Shown one piece after another: positions 23,615 to 33,040 of a DNA stretch of 64,000 nt. The notes beneath the pieces were generated by a model. It ran no database searches. It was not told the origin of the DNA and worked only from the letters and a program-made list of their open reading frames with translations. Numbering within the stretch: the stretch's first letter is position 1; each line of letters begins with the position of its first letter. The translations under genes and the position numbers were made by a program. The stretch is from Collinsella ureilytica (GTDB taxonomy: Bacteria > Actinomycetota > Coriobacteriia > Coriobacteriales > Coriobacteriaceae). The DNA lies in the NCBI RefSeq assembly GCF_019795105.1, contig NZ_JAIMFO010000004.1, forward strand, positions 1 through 64,000. Direction: 5' to 3'.

Positions 23615-24904
23615 CTATTTTGCCCTCGCCTTATCCGCTCCTTGAATCACTTCATCCAAGGTTACCGACACATCGTGAGGCGTAGGGATCCAGTCAACTT
23701 TCAAAAAGAGAGCAGAGACCGTGAGTGGAATATAGGTAAACATAAAAAGCGGAAAGGTAAAAATATTGGCTATCACACGCCAACGAGACGCACAGTGAAT
23801 CTGGTTCCGCTCCACAATCGTGGTCATGAGCGCCATAAAAAAGAAGGTCACGTAGCTTCCAAATAGGCTCAAGAAAATACTTCCTAAACAGCGCGCGAGC
23901 TCTGTATCGGTAGCTAAAAAGCCATGAGACAAGAGGCCAACAAGTAAGAAGGTGCCGTTTGCCACAAGTGAGATCAAGGTCAGAAGCGTTGCTGGTGCAA
24001 TAATCATCAAGAGATCGTAGGCGGAAAAAGAACAGGCAGTAACCGCCCGGCGCAACAATGACTCTCCATAGGTAAAAAAGACCTGGTAAAAGCCTTTTAC
24101 CCAGCGCATGCGCTGGCGCAGTGAAGCTGCCATTGTAATGGGTTGCTCATCATAAAACACCGCCGGTGCATAGCCAATTTTCAGCCCATGTACCGCACAA
24201 AAGGCCGAAAACTGAATATCTTCTGTCAGGGCATGAAAGTCCCAACCTTGCATTGCTTGAATGATCTTGGCAGAAACTAAATAGCCTGAACCAGATACTG
24301 CACATGAGGTATTGCAAAGCATCCGAGCCTTATTTAAGAATCTCGCTTCTCGAATAAACCAAATTGAGTAGGCGGCAGACACCCAAGAACTTCCAAAGTT
24401 TTTAGAATTGCGGTAACTCGTTAAGGCTAAATAGCCCTGATCAAATGCATCGTTCATGATGCGGGTATAGTCTTTTGACAAGAGATTATCGGCATCAAAG
24501 ATAAAAAAGGCTTCGTGGCGACCAGGGTACTCTTCTAAGATGCGCTGAAATCCATACTCCATAACCCAACTCTTGCCCTTCCGGGAAAGATCATGGCGCT
24601 CATACACAATGGCTCCGGCAGATCGGGCTTGGTCTGCCGTATCATCGGTACAGGCATCTGCAACAACAAAGACATCAATGAGCTCGGCAGGATAATCTTG
24701 TTCTTTGATGGATCGCACCAGATTAGCTATGACGGCTCCCTCATTATGCGCCGCGATAAAATAGGCATACCGATGCTGGATCCGCGCTGGACCAAAATCA
24801 GGGCCGGTACACAAGAGACCAATAAAAAAGAAGACTACCTGATACAAAAAGCAGAGGGTAAAGAGGACACCCACAACAATATTCAAAAACTCGATCGGAG
24901 CCAC
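23615..24904 (-). CDS. Membrane glycosyltransferase, family 2 (cellulose-synthase-like)
   Basis: A 429-residue processive-type glycosyltransferase. The GT2 domain contains YFIAAHNEGAVIANLVRSIK, VVADACTDDTADQARSAGA, FFIFDADNL (DxD-type), TEDIQFS and QRMRWVKG (Q-x-x-RW), the full set of processive GT2 motifs. One N-terminal and about four C-terminal membrane segments (e.g. LLMIIAPATLLTLISLVANG, IFLSLFGSYVTFFFMALMTT) surround it. It likely adds sugars to a lipid-linked glycan or makes an extracellular polymer such as a beta-glucan; the acceptor is unknown. GTG 24904 is preferred over ATG 24928 for its GGAG. A GCAGGCAG/CTGCCTGC hairpin without T-run lies after the stop. Confidence 0.85.
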   Translation of the reverse strand: MAPIEFLNIVVGVLFTLCFLYQVVFFFIGLLCTGPDFGPARIQHRYAYFIAAHNEGAVIANLVRSIKEQDYPAELIDVFVVADACTDDTADQARSAGAIVYERHDLSRKGKSWVMEYGFQRILEEYPGRHEAFFIFDADNLLSKDYTRIMNDAFDQGYLALTSYRNSKNFGSSWVSAAYSIWFIREARFLNKARMLCNTSCAVSGSGYLVSAKIIQAMQGWDFHALTEDIQFSAFCAVHGLKIGYAPAVFYDEQPITMAASLRQRMRWVKGFYQVFFTYGESLLRRAVTACSFSAYDLLMIIAPATLLTLISLVANGTFLLVGLLSHGFLATDTELARCLGSIFLSLFGSYVTFFFMALMTTIVERNQIHCASRWRVIANIFTFPLFMFTYIPLTVSALFLKVDWIPTPHDVSVTLDEVIQGADKARAK

Positions 24905-25026
24905 TGACACTCCACTCGACGGGGACATATTCTGCCAGTGTAGCCGTTATAGCTTCAGAGGTGTTGTAGTACATAGAAGGAATAGAGAGCAGAGCCCGGC
25001 TAAGCGCAGAAAAAGCAAGATGCGTA

Positions 25027-26118
25027 TTAGGGCAGGGGTAAAAATGAGGTATCGAAAAGCCCGAGGTGAGGGATGATTTCGCGTCCCCGAGGCGTCGTAT
25101 GGGCACAGCGATCTGCCAGGGCATCAAGAGCTCCTGCAAGATCCCACGGCAGCTCGTCGGTAAGCACTATAGCCTCACCCGTACGCGGATGATCAAAGCG
25201 GATACTCCAAGAATGCAAAAACTGTCGAGCAAGATCGAGATTCATCTCTTGTGATCCTTTTCCATAAAGCGGATCACCCACAATCGAATGCCCAATATGG
25301 CGCATATGCACGCGGATCTGATGCGTGCGTCCGGTAAAGAGATGGCACTCAACAAGGGTATACCCCTCATCGCCACGCCGCGAATCAATGCGTGCGAGTA
25401 CCTCATAGGTTGTAATGGCCTGGCGAGCTCTTAGATCTGCACTGACCGCCATGCGTTGTCGATCACGCAAAGACCGAGCAATACCGGTTGTAATCGTTCC
25501 TGTATCGGCAGCAACTCCTCCATGTACTAAGGTGATATAGCGCCGATCTAAGGTGCGTATACGAATCAGGTTTTGTAGGTCGCGTTGCGTATCATCATCT
25601 TTAGCAGCAAGCATCAGCCCAGAGGTGTCACGATCAAGACGGTGCACAATACCCGGGCGATCCTCCCCTTGGAGCGTGCCCAAATGCTCAATGCCTACAT
25701 GGTGTACCAAGGCATTCGCAAGCGTATTACGCTCATGACCACGAGCAGGATGACACACAAGACCCCGAGGCTTTGAGAGCACAATCAAATACTCATCTTC
25801 AAAGCGAATATCTAAAGGAATAGGATCTGCCTCAAGAGCTGAGCTTACAAAGGAAGGCTCCGGGCGAGGCTGAGGCAGGCTCAACTCAATCAGATCATCT
25901 GAGCGAACAAGACGACGCTTTGAATCGCAGGGCGATCCGTTTACAAAAACACTACCCTCTTCGATGAGGCGAGCAGCAGCGCTTCGTGACGGGACACCAT
26001 CTATGCTTCCTATCAAACTATCAAGCCTCATCCCATCTTCTGATGGATCGACTCGATGTTCAAGCTGCAAACAATCTTCTGATGTTTCTGAATCCCCATC
26101 GCAATACTGGTCATACAT
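25027..26118 (-). CDS. RluA-type 23S rRNA pseudouridine synthase
   Basis: A 363-residue pseudouridine synthase. The N-terminal S4 domain (RSAAARLIEEGSVFVNGSPC) is followed by the catalytic domain with GIVHRLDRDTSGLMLAAKDD (catalytic Asp in HRLDxxTSG) and LVECHLFTGRTHQIRVHMRH. This is the RluC/RluD-like architecture and it isomerises uridines in 23S rRNA. It is coupled to lspA by an 8-base overlap (ATGTATGA), the common lspA-rluD arrangement, which settles the start at 26118. Confidence 0.92.
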   Translation of the reverse strand: MYDQYCDGDSETSEDCLQLEHRVDPSEDGMRLDSLIGSIDGVPSRSAAARLIEEGSVFVNGSPCDSKRRLVRSDDLIELSLPQPRPEPSFVSSALEADPIPLDIRFEDEYLIVLSKPRGLVCHPARGHERNTLANALVHHVGIEHLGTLQGEDRPGIVHRLDRDTSGLMLAAKDDDTQRDLQNLIRIRTLDRRYITLVHGGVAADTGTITTGIARSLRDRQRMAVSADLRARQAITTYEVLARIDSRRGDEGYTLVECHLFTGRTHQIRVHMRHIGHSIVGDPLYGKGSQEMNLDLARQFLHSWSIRFDHPRTGEAIVLTDELPWDLAGALDALADRCAHTTPRGREIIPHLGLFDTSFLPLP

Positions 26119-26806
26119 CTTGGCGATCATCCTCACCTGCCTCTGAGGGAGATGTCTGAGGCGTACGGTCTCCTTCCTGCGTAGCTGAGGCAGCTTCAGG
26201 TGAAAGGCGTGAGGCTGAAGCATCAGCATCGCCTCTCAGGGCAGCAGAAACGTTTTTGACGTGAGAAGCTTTTGCGGGTGAGCTGGCAGGTACAAACACA
26301 GCAAAGCCAATAAAGGCAAGGAGTACCCCAAGCGTAATGGCAATATCGGCAATATTAAAGACCGGGAAATTAATGAAGTCAGTTGCGAGAAAATCGGTCA
26401 CTGATCCATGCAGCATCCGATCAAGCGCATTGCCAACAGCTCCTCCTGCCACCAAAGCCAAGCCACACACTTCGAGCCATGACACGTGCCGAGCACGCAC
26501 GAGATAGATACCAGAAGCTAAGACGGAAACGACAGCAATGCATATAAAGAGACCGAGCTTACCCTCACCTAAGCTAAAGGCAGCTCCTGTATTGGCAGTG
26601 AGCGTGAACGACATGAATCCTGGCAGAAGCGGCTGCGTCCAACCAAGCACCCCGTTAGCTGCCTGGCGAATGGCCTCTTTAGATAGTTGATCTGCCAATA
26701 AGGTTGCCACAAAGATTGGCACCACAACCGCGAATCGCCACCTGCGTAAGGGAGAAAAGGGAGTGTATGGGTCTTTGTCAGTGCTTACCTGTTCTGACAT
26801 ACCCAT
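26111..26806 (-). CDS. lspA: Lipoprotein signal peptidase (signal peptidase II)
   Basis: A 231-residue membrane aspartyl peptidase that cleaves the signal peptide of prolipoproteins. Motifs are visible in order: DQLSKEA, NTGAAFSLGEG, GGAVGNALDRMLHGSVTDFL (catalytic Asp) and FPVFNIADIAI (catalytic Asp). Four membrane helices are expected. The C-terminal 55 residues form an unusual charged, low-complexity extension (SASRLSPEAASATQEGDRTP). ATG 26806 has GGGGAG 5 bases upstream. It is the gene after ileS and is coupled to the pseudouridine synthase, a widespread order. Confidence 0.93.
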   Translation of the reverse strand: MGMSEQVSTDKDPYTPFSPLRRWRFAVVVPIFVATLLADQLSKEAIRQAANGVLGWTQPLLPGFMSFTLTANTGAAFSLGEGKLGLFICIAVVSVLASGIYLVRARHVSWLEVCGLALVAGGAVGNALDRMLHGSVTDFLATDFINFPVFNIADIAITLGVLLAFIGFAVFVPASSPAKASHVKNVSAALRGDADASASRLSPEAASATQEGDRTPQTSPSEAGEDDRQDV

Positions 26807-26982
26807 GTACACTCCCCGCCTTCTCACATACAAAACGCGTCATCGTAATAACTGTAGAGCCACAGCTCATCGAACTCAAGCGTGCCCAGCCGCCGCAGAG
26901 CGCACGTACAGGACACCCATGAGAGCGCTCAAAGACACAACGAACTTAGCGAGCTCATCTCAGACTCAGCCAAAAACCTGGC

Positions 26983-29793
26983 TCAATCTTGGTCTCTCAG
27001 CACTGCAGCGCAGCGATCACATACGTGCTCATGCGACCTATGTACCCCAGTTGAGGCTCGATAATTCCAGCACCTATCGCAGCTCTCACCGTTTGCTGAC
27101 TCTACAACTACACGCAACTCAGTACCCGGATGCAACTCAACCTCAGAGACAATGTAGAACTCAGCCAAATCGCAGGCAAAATCTCCGCATAACAGATCGT
27201 ATAGATCTTGAGGAAGCTCGGCTCTGACACGAACCTGCTGGCTCTTCGTAAAGCGACCAGCAAGACGAGCCTCTTCGATCGAGCGCGTCACGGCACTGCG
27301 AAGCGTGAGCGCTGCCTCAAGTGTTGGCAAGAGAACATCTGCCTTCTGCTCGCTAATGGGAGCCTCATACCAATCGAGCAAGGCTGCCAGCTCGAGGTGA
27401 TCACGGCAGCCAGCTGGAGCAAATGCCATGGCCTCATCAACGGTAAAGGCCAAGATTGGCTGCAAGTCACGCATGAGCATCGACAACAAATGAGCAACGA
27501 CCGTCTGGGCGCTTCGGCGCTCATGAGAGATACGGCCTGCACAATAGAGACGATCCTTCAGGGCATCCAAATACACGTTAGAAAGCTCGGTTACCACAAA
27601 ATCGTACAAAACGCGGTAGACATGGTTGAACTCATATGCCTCAAAGGCACAATCTACCTCAGCCTGCACCTTTGTGAGGCGCGCAACCATAAGCTGGTCT
27701 AAGGGCAAGAGCTGATCAAACGCAACCGAGTCGGTATCAGGATCAAAATCGTTCTCAAGCACCGAAAGCAAGAAGCGCAGGGTATTCCTAAACCGTCGAT
27801 ACGCATCTGCCGTACGCGCAAGAATCTCTTTATCAATTGATACATCTGAGGAGGTATCTACACTTGCCACCCAAAGCCTCACGATATCGGCACCCATCTC
27901 GGCGCATACCTCGTTGGGGTCAATCACATTGCCCAAGCTCTTGGACATCTTGCGACCCTCACCATCTAAGGTAAAGCCTTGAGAAACAACCGCGCGGTAG
28001 GGAGCATGACCCCGTGCTCCCACACTGGTAAGCAAGGAGCTCTGGAACCAACCACGATGCTGGTCGGAGCCTTCGAGATACACATCAGCCGGATACGTGA
28101 GCTCAGGACGTCCCTCGCACACGGCAGACCATGAAACGCCAGAATCCCACCACACATCAAGAATATCTTTATCTGCAACAAGCGTATGGCTCCCGCAGGA
28201 AGGACAGGTTCCCGCTGCTCCCAAATACGATGCCGGATCCTCAGTAAACCAGGCATCTGAGCCGCGCTCTTGGAAGAGCTGAATGACTGCCTCAAGCGTG
28301 GCATCATTCATAACCTTTTCGCCACAATCAGCACAGGTAAAACTCGGAATTGGAACACCCCAATTGCGCTGGCGAGAAATGCACCAATCGGGTCGCTGAG
28401 CAACCATCGCACCAATCCGATTTGCCGCATGCTCAGGATACCAACGCACACCTTCATGGATTTCATGCAAGGCACGCTCGCGCAGGCCGGTCTTATCCAT
28501 TGAAACAAACCACTGATGTGTTGCCCTAAACAGAACAGGGTGCTTGCAGCGCCAGCAATGAGGATAGCTGTGTGTGATCTTTTGCTCTGCAACCAAGGTA
28601 TTACGCTCGCGCAAAAACTCAATGATGCGCGGATTGGCCTCATCAATATCCATGCCACTAAAAGGGCCGCCAGTCCCAAAGGCATCACCTGCGACGAAGC
28701 GCCCATCGTCATCGACCGGCATGACAATATCCATGCCCTCCTTGAGGCAGACATAGTAGTCATCCACACCATGTCCTGGGGAGTTGTGAACAATACCGGT
28801 ACCATCTTCTACACCCACATAGTCAGCCAATAAGGCCACACCCAAAACGCCATCAAAAACGGGCTGTTGATAGTGGAGATGATCAAAGGTCTCGGCAGGT
28901 ACTACATAGGGCTTACCATCAACCATAACCGGAGTATATTCCCAGCCAGCAGTCTCACAGACCTTCTGCGCCAATGCCTCGAGCATGATTTCTGCGCGAC
29001 CCTCATGCTCGATAGCAATATATGAAGCTCCTGGCTTCAGAGAAACTGCCTGGTCAGACGGGATCGTCCAAGGTGTCGTTGTCCAGATAATGAAGTCAAC
29101 CGGACCGGCAAAGCGCTCAAGACCAGCTGGCTTTGAGGTGAGCTCAAAGCGTACATAAATTGATGAACTTACCTCATCGGCATACTCAATTTCTGCCTCA
29201 GCCAAGGCGGTATGACAGTGCTTACACCAATGCACTGGCTTATGACCACGGTAAATCATGCCTTGATCAAACATAGCCTTAAAGACAGAGATGTCGGCAG
29301 CATCATGCGCATGCTGGAGCGTAAGATAGGGATGCTCCCAATCACCTAAGACACCGAGACGGCGAAATCCATCCTTTTGTAGCTCAATATTTTCGACAGC
29401 AAACTCACTGCACATCTCACGAATCTCAGGCGTAGACATAGCATTAAACCGCTTTGAGCCAACGGTTTCTTCAACCTTATGCTCAATCGGCTGACCATGG
29501 CAGTCCCAGCCCGGTACATACGGCGTACGACGACCACGCATAGCTTGATAGCGATTGATGAAATCCTTTGAGATCTTATTCATCGCGTGACCGATATGAA
29601 TCGGTCCGTTGGCATACGGAGGTCCATCGTGCAAGACAAAGGGCTTGCCGTCCTTATTCTTTTCAAGCAGCTGACCATAGGCGTCCTCGTCTCGCCAACG
29701 CTGCAGGCGCTCCGGCTCGCGCGCAGCAAGCGCCGCGCGCATGGGAAAGCCTGTCTTTGGCAAGATCATGGTTTGCTTATACTCGTTTGCCAT
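26983..29793 (-). CDS. ileS: Isoleucyl-tRNA synthetase
   Basis: A 936-residue class I aminoacyl-tRNA synthetase. HIGH is at residues 66-69 (NGPIHIGHAMNK), the CP1 editing domain lies at about 200-400 (WTTTPWTIPSDQAV, GTGIVHNSPGHG), KMSKS at 615-619, and a C-terminal Zn-binding domain has CDRCWNY and HVCDRCAAVL. The start at 29793 is chosen because the T-box leader and its terminator occupy the upstream DNA; the long frame extending to 29925 lies inside the leader and is not coding. Transcription is governed by the T-box (29821-30112). The next gene downstream is lspA. Confidence 0.96.
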   Translation of the reverse strand: MANEYKQTMILPKTGFPMRAALAAREPERLQRWRDEDAYGQLLEKNKDGKPFVLHDGPPYANGPIHIGHAMNKISKDFINRYQAMRGRRTPYVPGWDCHGQPIEHKVEETVGSKRFNAMSTPEIREMCSEFAVENIELQKDGFRRLGVLGDWEHPYLTLQHAHDAADISVFKAMFDQGMIYRGHKPVHWCKHCHTALAEAEIEYADEVSSSIYVRFELTSKPAGLERFAGPVDFIIWTTTPWTIPSDQAVSLKPGASYIAIEHEGRAEIMLEALAQKVCETAGWEYTPVMVDGKPYVVPAETFDHLHYQQPVFDGVLGVALLADYVGVEDGTGIVHNSPGHGVDDYYVCLKEGMDIVMPVDDDGRFVAGDAFGTGGPFSGMDIDEANPRIIEFLRERNTLVAEQKITHSYPHCWRCKHPVLFRATHQWFVSMDKTGLRERALHEIHEGVRWYPEHAANRIGAMVAQRPDWCISRQRNWGVPIPSFTCADCGEKVMNDATLEAVIQLFQERGSDAWFTEDPASYLGAAGTCPSCGSHTLVADKDILDVWWDSGVSWSAVCEGRPELTYPADVYLEGSDQHRGWFQSSLLTSVGARGHAPYRAVVSQGFTLDGEGRKMSKSLGNVIDPNEVCAEMGADIVRLWVASVDTSSDVSIDKEILARTADAYRRFRNTLRFLLSVLENDFDPDTDSVAFDQLLPLDQLMVARLTKVQAEVDCAFEAYEFNHVYRVLYDFVVTELSNVYLDALKDRLYCAGRISHERRSAQTVVAHLLSMLMRDLQPILAFTVDEAMAFAPAGCRDHLELAALLDWYEAPISEQKADVLLPTLEAALTLRSAVTRSIEEARLAGRFTKSQQVRVRAELPQDLYDLLCGDFACDLAEFYIVSEVELHPGTELRVVVESANGESCDRCWNYRASTGVHRSHEHVCDRCAAVLRDQD

Positions 29794-29820
29794 TGATCGC
29801 GACCCTTCTGTTTTGGGCGC

Positions 29821-29857
29821 AAAAAAGCGCCCGTCCCTCCAAGCTGGGACGAAGCGC
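29821..29857 (-). terminator. Terminator of the ileS T-box leader
   Basis: GCGCTTCGTCCC pairs with GGGACGGGCGC around an 8-base loop, followed by six T on the minus strand, 28 bases before the ileS start. Formation of the antiterminator further upstream would prevent this hairpin. A second small hairpin (GGGCGC, T6, GCGCCC) can form at the same place. Confidence 0.82.
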
Positions 29858-30112
29858 TGATATATAGGCAAGACTGCCTCTGAGCTCTTCGCATAACCAC
29901 CCAGCTCAGGCACGGATGTTTGCATCCTGCCCGGTACTCGGCTGGTCGATCACGGTGACCACTCCGGCGACGCCTACTGAGAGATGTAAAACCTCTGTTG
30001 GGGCCGCAGCTCCGGGGTGATTTTCACACGGGCGCGTGTACGGATCTCTCAGCACATGATCCACTCTCTGACACACGCGAATACCGGCTACTCTTCCCCA
30101 TCACAGCCTGTG
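29858..30112 (-). promoter_or_regulatory. T-box leader controlling ileS (isoleucine)
   Basis: The 300-base leader of ileS holds the T-box elements in order on the minus strand: an AG-bulge-type GATGGGGAAGAGTAGC, the distal loop CAGAGAGTGG ... GCTGAGAGATCC, the specifier loop GTGTGAAAATCACCCCGGAG with AUC (Ile codon) at 30019-30021, and the antiterminator with GGGTGGTTATGCG (29890-29902; canonical GGGTGGNACCGCG, 10 of 13 matched). TGGT in the bulge would pair with the ACCA end of uncharged tRNA-Ile. It ends in the terminator at 29821. Uncharged tRNA-Ile would raise ileS transcription. Confidence 0.85.
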
Positions 30113-30149
30113 AGCGAGATTGTAGCACGTTGTCTTTTATAAGACCGAG

Positions 30150-31004
30150 CTAATCCTCATCACGTTCACGAATGTAAATCTGCTGAAGCCCATAGGCACC
30201 TTCAGGGTCATAGAACTCATATACACCTAAGGATTTTAAGAAGGGGCGCAGGCGCTTAAAGCCATAGTTTCGCACGTCAAAATCTGGCAGACGGCGTGAG
30301 AGCTGATCTCCGAGCTGGCCTAAGGTAACCCAGCCATCCTCATCGCCATACGCATCAATGATGGCAGCAATCGAGCTTCGTATTGCTGCTAAATGACGAC
30401 GACGATCGGCCCGGCTCATCTCACCAAAGGCAACCTCTTCATCGGTGTTCTCATCATCTTCTGAACTCTCATGGGTGGTAGCGTCTGCCCCCGTATCGGA
30501 GGCGGTATTGCGACGCCGTTGGCGTTTTTGCGCTGCTTCTTCTGCAGCTTGTTGCTTTTGCTCCTCGGTAAAGAGGATGTCGAGATATTTAAATTGATTA
30601 CACGCAGAAATAAAGGGCTTCGGAGTCTTTTGCTCCCCCATACCAATGACTTGCTTGCCGCTTTCTCTGAGCCGCGCCACCAAGCGCGTAAAATCTGAGT
30701 CAGATGAAACAATCGCAAAGCCATCAACATTGCCTGAGTACAGAATATCCATCGCATCAATGATCATGGCCGAGTCGGTAGCGTTTTTACCCGAGGTATA
30801 GCTGTATTGCTGCATTGGAATGATGGAGTAGTCAAGCAACACGCTTTTCCACGTGGTCATACGTGTGCTTGTCCAATCTCCATAGATCCTTTTATACGTA
30901 GCAACACCGGCGTTTGCAATCTCATCAAGAATGATCTTGATGTACTTCTCGCTCACGTTATCCGCATCAATCAGAATCGCAAATCGCAGCTCTGATTCAT
31001 TCAT
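30150..31004 (-). CDS. NYN-domain ribonuclease-like protein with OST-HTH domain
   Basis: A 284-residue protein with an N-terminal NYN/LabA-type PIN-like domain: FAILIDADNVSEKY (catalytic Asp), SGKNATDSAMIIDAMD, and GFAIVSSDSDFTRLVARLRE followed by VIGMGEQKTPKPF. A low-complexity basic/acidic linker (about 155-200) leads to a C-terminal OST-HTH/LOTUS-like domain (GWVTLGQLGDQLSRRLPDFD, NYGFKRLRPFLKSL). The pairing suggests RNA binding by LOTUS and RNA cleavage by NYN, but the substrate is unknown. AGGAAGG precedes the start. It lies between ftsH and ileS; transcription ends about 37 bases before the T-box region. Confidence 0.85.
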   Translation of the reverse strand: MNESELRFAILIDADNVSEKYIKIILDEIANAGVATYKRIYGDWTSTRMTTWKSVLLDYSIIPMQQYSYTSGKNATDSAMIIDAMDILYSGNVDGFAIVSSDSDFTRLVARLRESGKQVIGMGEQKTPKPFISACNQFKYLDILFTEEQKQQAAEEAAQKRQRRRNTASDTGADATTHESSEDDENTDEEVAFGEMSRADRRRHLAAIRSSIAAIIDAYGDEDGWVTLGQLGDQLSRRLPDFDVRNYGFKRLRPFLKSLGVYEFYDPEGAYGLQQIYIRERDED

Positions 31005-31031
31005 ATGTCGAGCCTTCCTAAAGGGTCGCTG

Positions 31032-32936
31032 TTAGGACGCAGAGCTGTCCTGTCCTGCCATCAGTGGATTTTCGCGCTCCAGCAAGGTCATAAATTCCTC
31101 GCCCGTGATGGTTTCCTTCTTGTAGAGGTAGTGCGCAATCTCGTGCAGCTTGAACTTGTTCTCACGCAAAATCTGCAAGGCCTTTGAGCGAGCCTCTGCC
31201 ATGAGCTGCTTCACATCCTCATCCACCCGCTCGGCCGTACCTGGGGCACAGGTAAGCGATGTATCCTGATTTAAGTAGGCATTTTGAACCGTGCCTAAGG
31301 CCATCATGCCAAACTCATCAGACATACCAAAGCGGGTCACCATATTTCGGGCTAAGCGCGTAGCCTGCTCAATATCGTTGGCAGCGCCGGTAGTCATCTC
31401 GTTAAAGATCAGCTCTTCGGCAGCACGTCCTCCACAATACACGGCAAGCTTATTGAGCGCCTCTTGACGTGTCGTTAAAAACTTCTCATCCTGCTCAACC
31501 TGCATGGTGTAACCCAAGGCTCCCGACGTGCGGGGCACAATCGTAATCTTGGTAACCGGCGCAGAATGCGTTTGAGAGGCAGCCACCAAAGCATGGCCAA
31601 CCTCATGATAGGCCACCACCCGTTTCTCATGATCAGACAAGACCGTGGAACGCCGCTGTTGACCTGCAATAACAACCTCAACCGATTCCTCAAAATCGTC
31701 CTGAGTTGCTCGACGCCTCCCCATACGGACGGCACGCAAAGCGCCCTCATTGATGATATTGGCCAAGTCGGCACCAGAGGCACCAGGCGTTGCCCTGGCA
31801 ATAGCTGTGAGATCTAGGGGAGCCTGAGTTTTTACATCCTTGGCATGAAGCTCAAGAATGGCTTGGCGACCCCTCAGATCAGGAAGCTCAACGGGAATCC
31901 GCCGGTCAAAACGACCCGGGCGTGTGAGTGCGGGATCGAGCGTATCAGGGCGGTTGGTAGCCGCCAAGACCACAATGCCTTTGTGGTTATCAAAGCCATC
32001 CATCTCGGTGAGCAGCTGGTTTAGGGTCTGCTCGCGCTCATCATTTCCAGAAAAACCGCCACCATCCCGGCGCTTACCGATGGTATCGATCTCATCGATA
32101 AAGACAATACAGGGAGCCTTCTCATTTGCCTGCTTAAACAGGTCACGAACCTTTGCGGCACCGCGTCCCACAAACATCTCTACAAACTCAGAACCAGAAA
32201 TGCTAAAGAACGGAACGCCAGCCTCACCTGCTACGGCCTTAGCCATCAAGGTCTTGCCCGTTCCCGGAGGGCCTACCAGAAGGGCACCACGGGGGAGCTT
32301 GGCTCCAATATCCTCATAGCGACCAGGATTTTCAAGAAAGTCTACAACTTCTTTGAGCGACTCTTTTGCCTCTTCTTGTCCAGCAACATCTTTGAAGGTA
32401 ACGCCCACGTCCTTGCTCGCTACAATGCGAGCACCCGATTTACCGAGGCCGCCGCCCATACCAAAGCCGCCACCGAAATTCATGGAGGGAGCATCGTCTC
32501 CCATGGCTTTTTTCATACGGCGATTGAGCCACCAGCCAAGACCTAAGAACACCAGGATGGGGCCAAAGATAGTCAAGAGGTAGTACAGCCAAATGCCGCC
32601 CGACTGGCTTTTAATATCAACGGTTGTATCGGCTCCCGAGCCACGGATGAGCTGCCAGACCTCAGTATCATTTTGTGGCACCGTGGTTACATAGGCGCGA
32701 TCTTTTTCACCCTTTAAGGTATAGCGAGCCTCAGGTGCCGAGTCCACCGTATAGGTAACTTCTTTAACCTTCTTCTCGCTCAGTGCAGTTGTAAAGGTTG
32801 AATACGGAACGGTCTCAACCTGCATGCCTGCCCGAATATTCGGAAACAAAAAGGCATTGAGCAACATATAGACGACAAAAGCAATGAGCACATAGATGAT
32901 CATGCTCCGCCGACGTCTGTTATCGTCCATTTCCAT
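31032..32936 (-). CDS. ftsH: ATP-dependent zinc metalloprotease FtsH
   Basis: A 634-residue membrane AAA protease that degrades misfolded membrane and regulatory proteins. Two membrane helices (about 13-33 and 114-136) flank a short outer domain. The AAA module has Walker A GPPGTGKT (222-229), Walker B VFIDEID and the second region of homology (TNRPDTLDPALTRPGRFDRR). The peptidase has the zinc motif HEVGH (444-448). A Gly-rich linker lies between the second membrane segment and the AAA domain. It is followed by the NYN protein. Confidence 0.96.
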   Translation of the reverse strand: MEMDDNRRRRSMIIYVLIAFVVYMLLNAFLFPNIRAGMQVETVPYSTFTTALSEKKVKEVTYTVDSAPEARYTLKGEKDRAYVTTVPQNDTEVWQLIRGSGADTTVDIKSQSGGIWLYYLLTIFGPILVFLGLGWWLNRRMKKAMGDDAPSMNFGGGFGMGGGLGKSGARIVASKDVGVTFKDVAGQEEAKESLKEVVDFLENPGRYEDIGAKLPRGALLVGPPGTGKTLMAKAVAGEAGVPFFSISGSEFVEMFVGRGAAKVRDLFKQANEKAPCIVFIDEIDTIGKRRDGGGFSGNDEREQTLNQLLTEMDGFDNHKGIVVLAATNRPDTLDPALTRPGRFDRRIPVELPDLRGRQAILELHAKDVKTQAPLDLTAIARATPGASGADLANIINEGALRAVRMGRRRATQDDFEESVEVVIAGQQRRSTVLSDHEKRVVAYHEVGHALVAASQTHSAPVTKITIVPRTSGALGYTMQVEQDEKFLTTRQEALNKLAVYCGGRAAEELIFNEMTTGAANDIEQATRLARNMVTRFGMSDEFGMMALGTVQNAYLNQDTSLTCAPGTAERVDEDVKQLMAEARSKALQILRENKFKLHEIAHYLYKKETITGEEFMTLLERENPLMAGQDSSAS

Positions 32937-33040
32937 CTGGGAAACCCCTGTCTCTTTTTTGATCTTCTCCGAAAGGATACCCAGGACGCAAAACTGTAGT
33001 CCCAGCGCATGGATACATCACAGCAGAGAGGTGATCGAAG

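Noticed and set aside
29794-29925. 44-residue N-terminal extension of IleRS
   Set aside because: It lies in the T-box leader and terminator; the normal IleRS opening is MANEYKQTMI at 29793.
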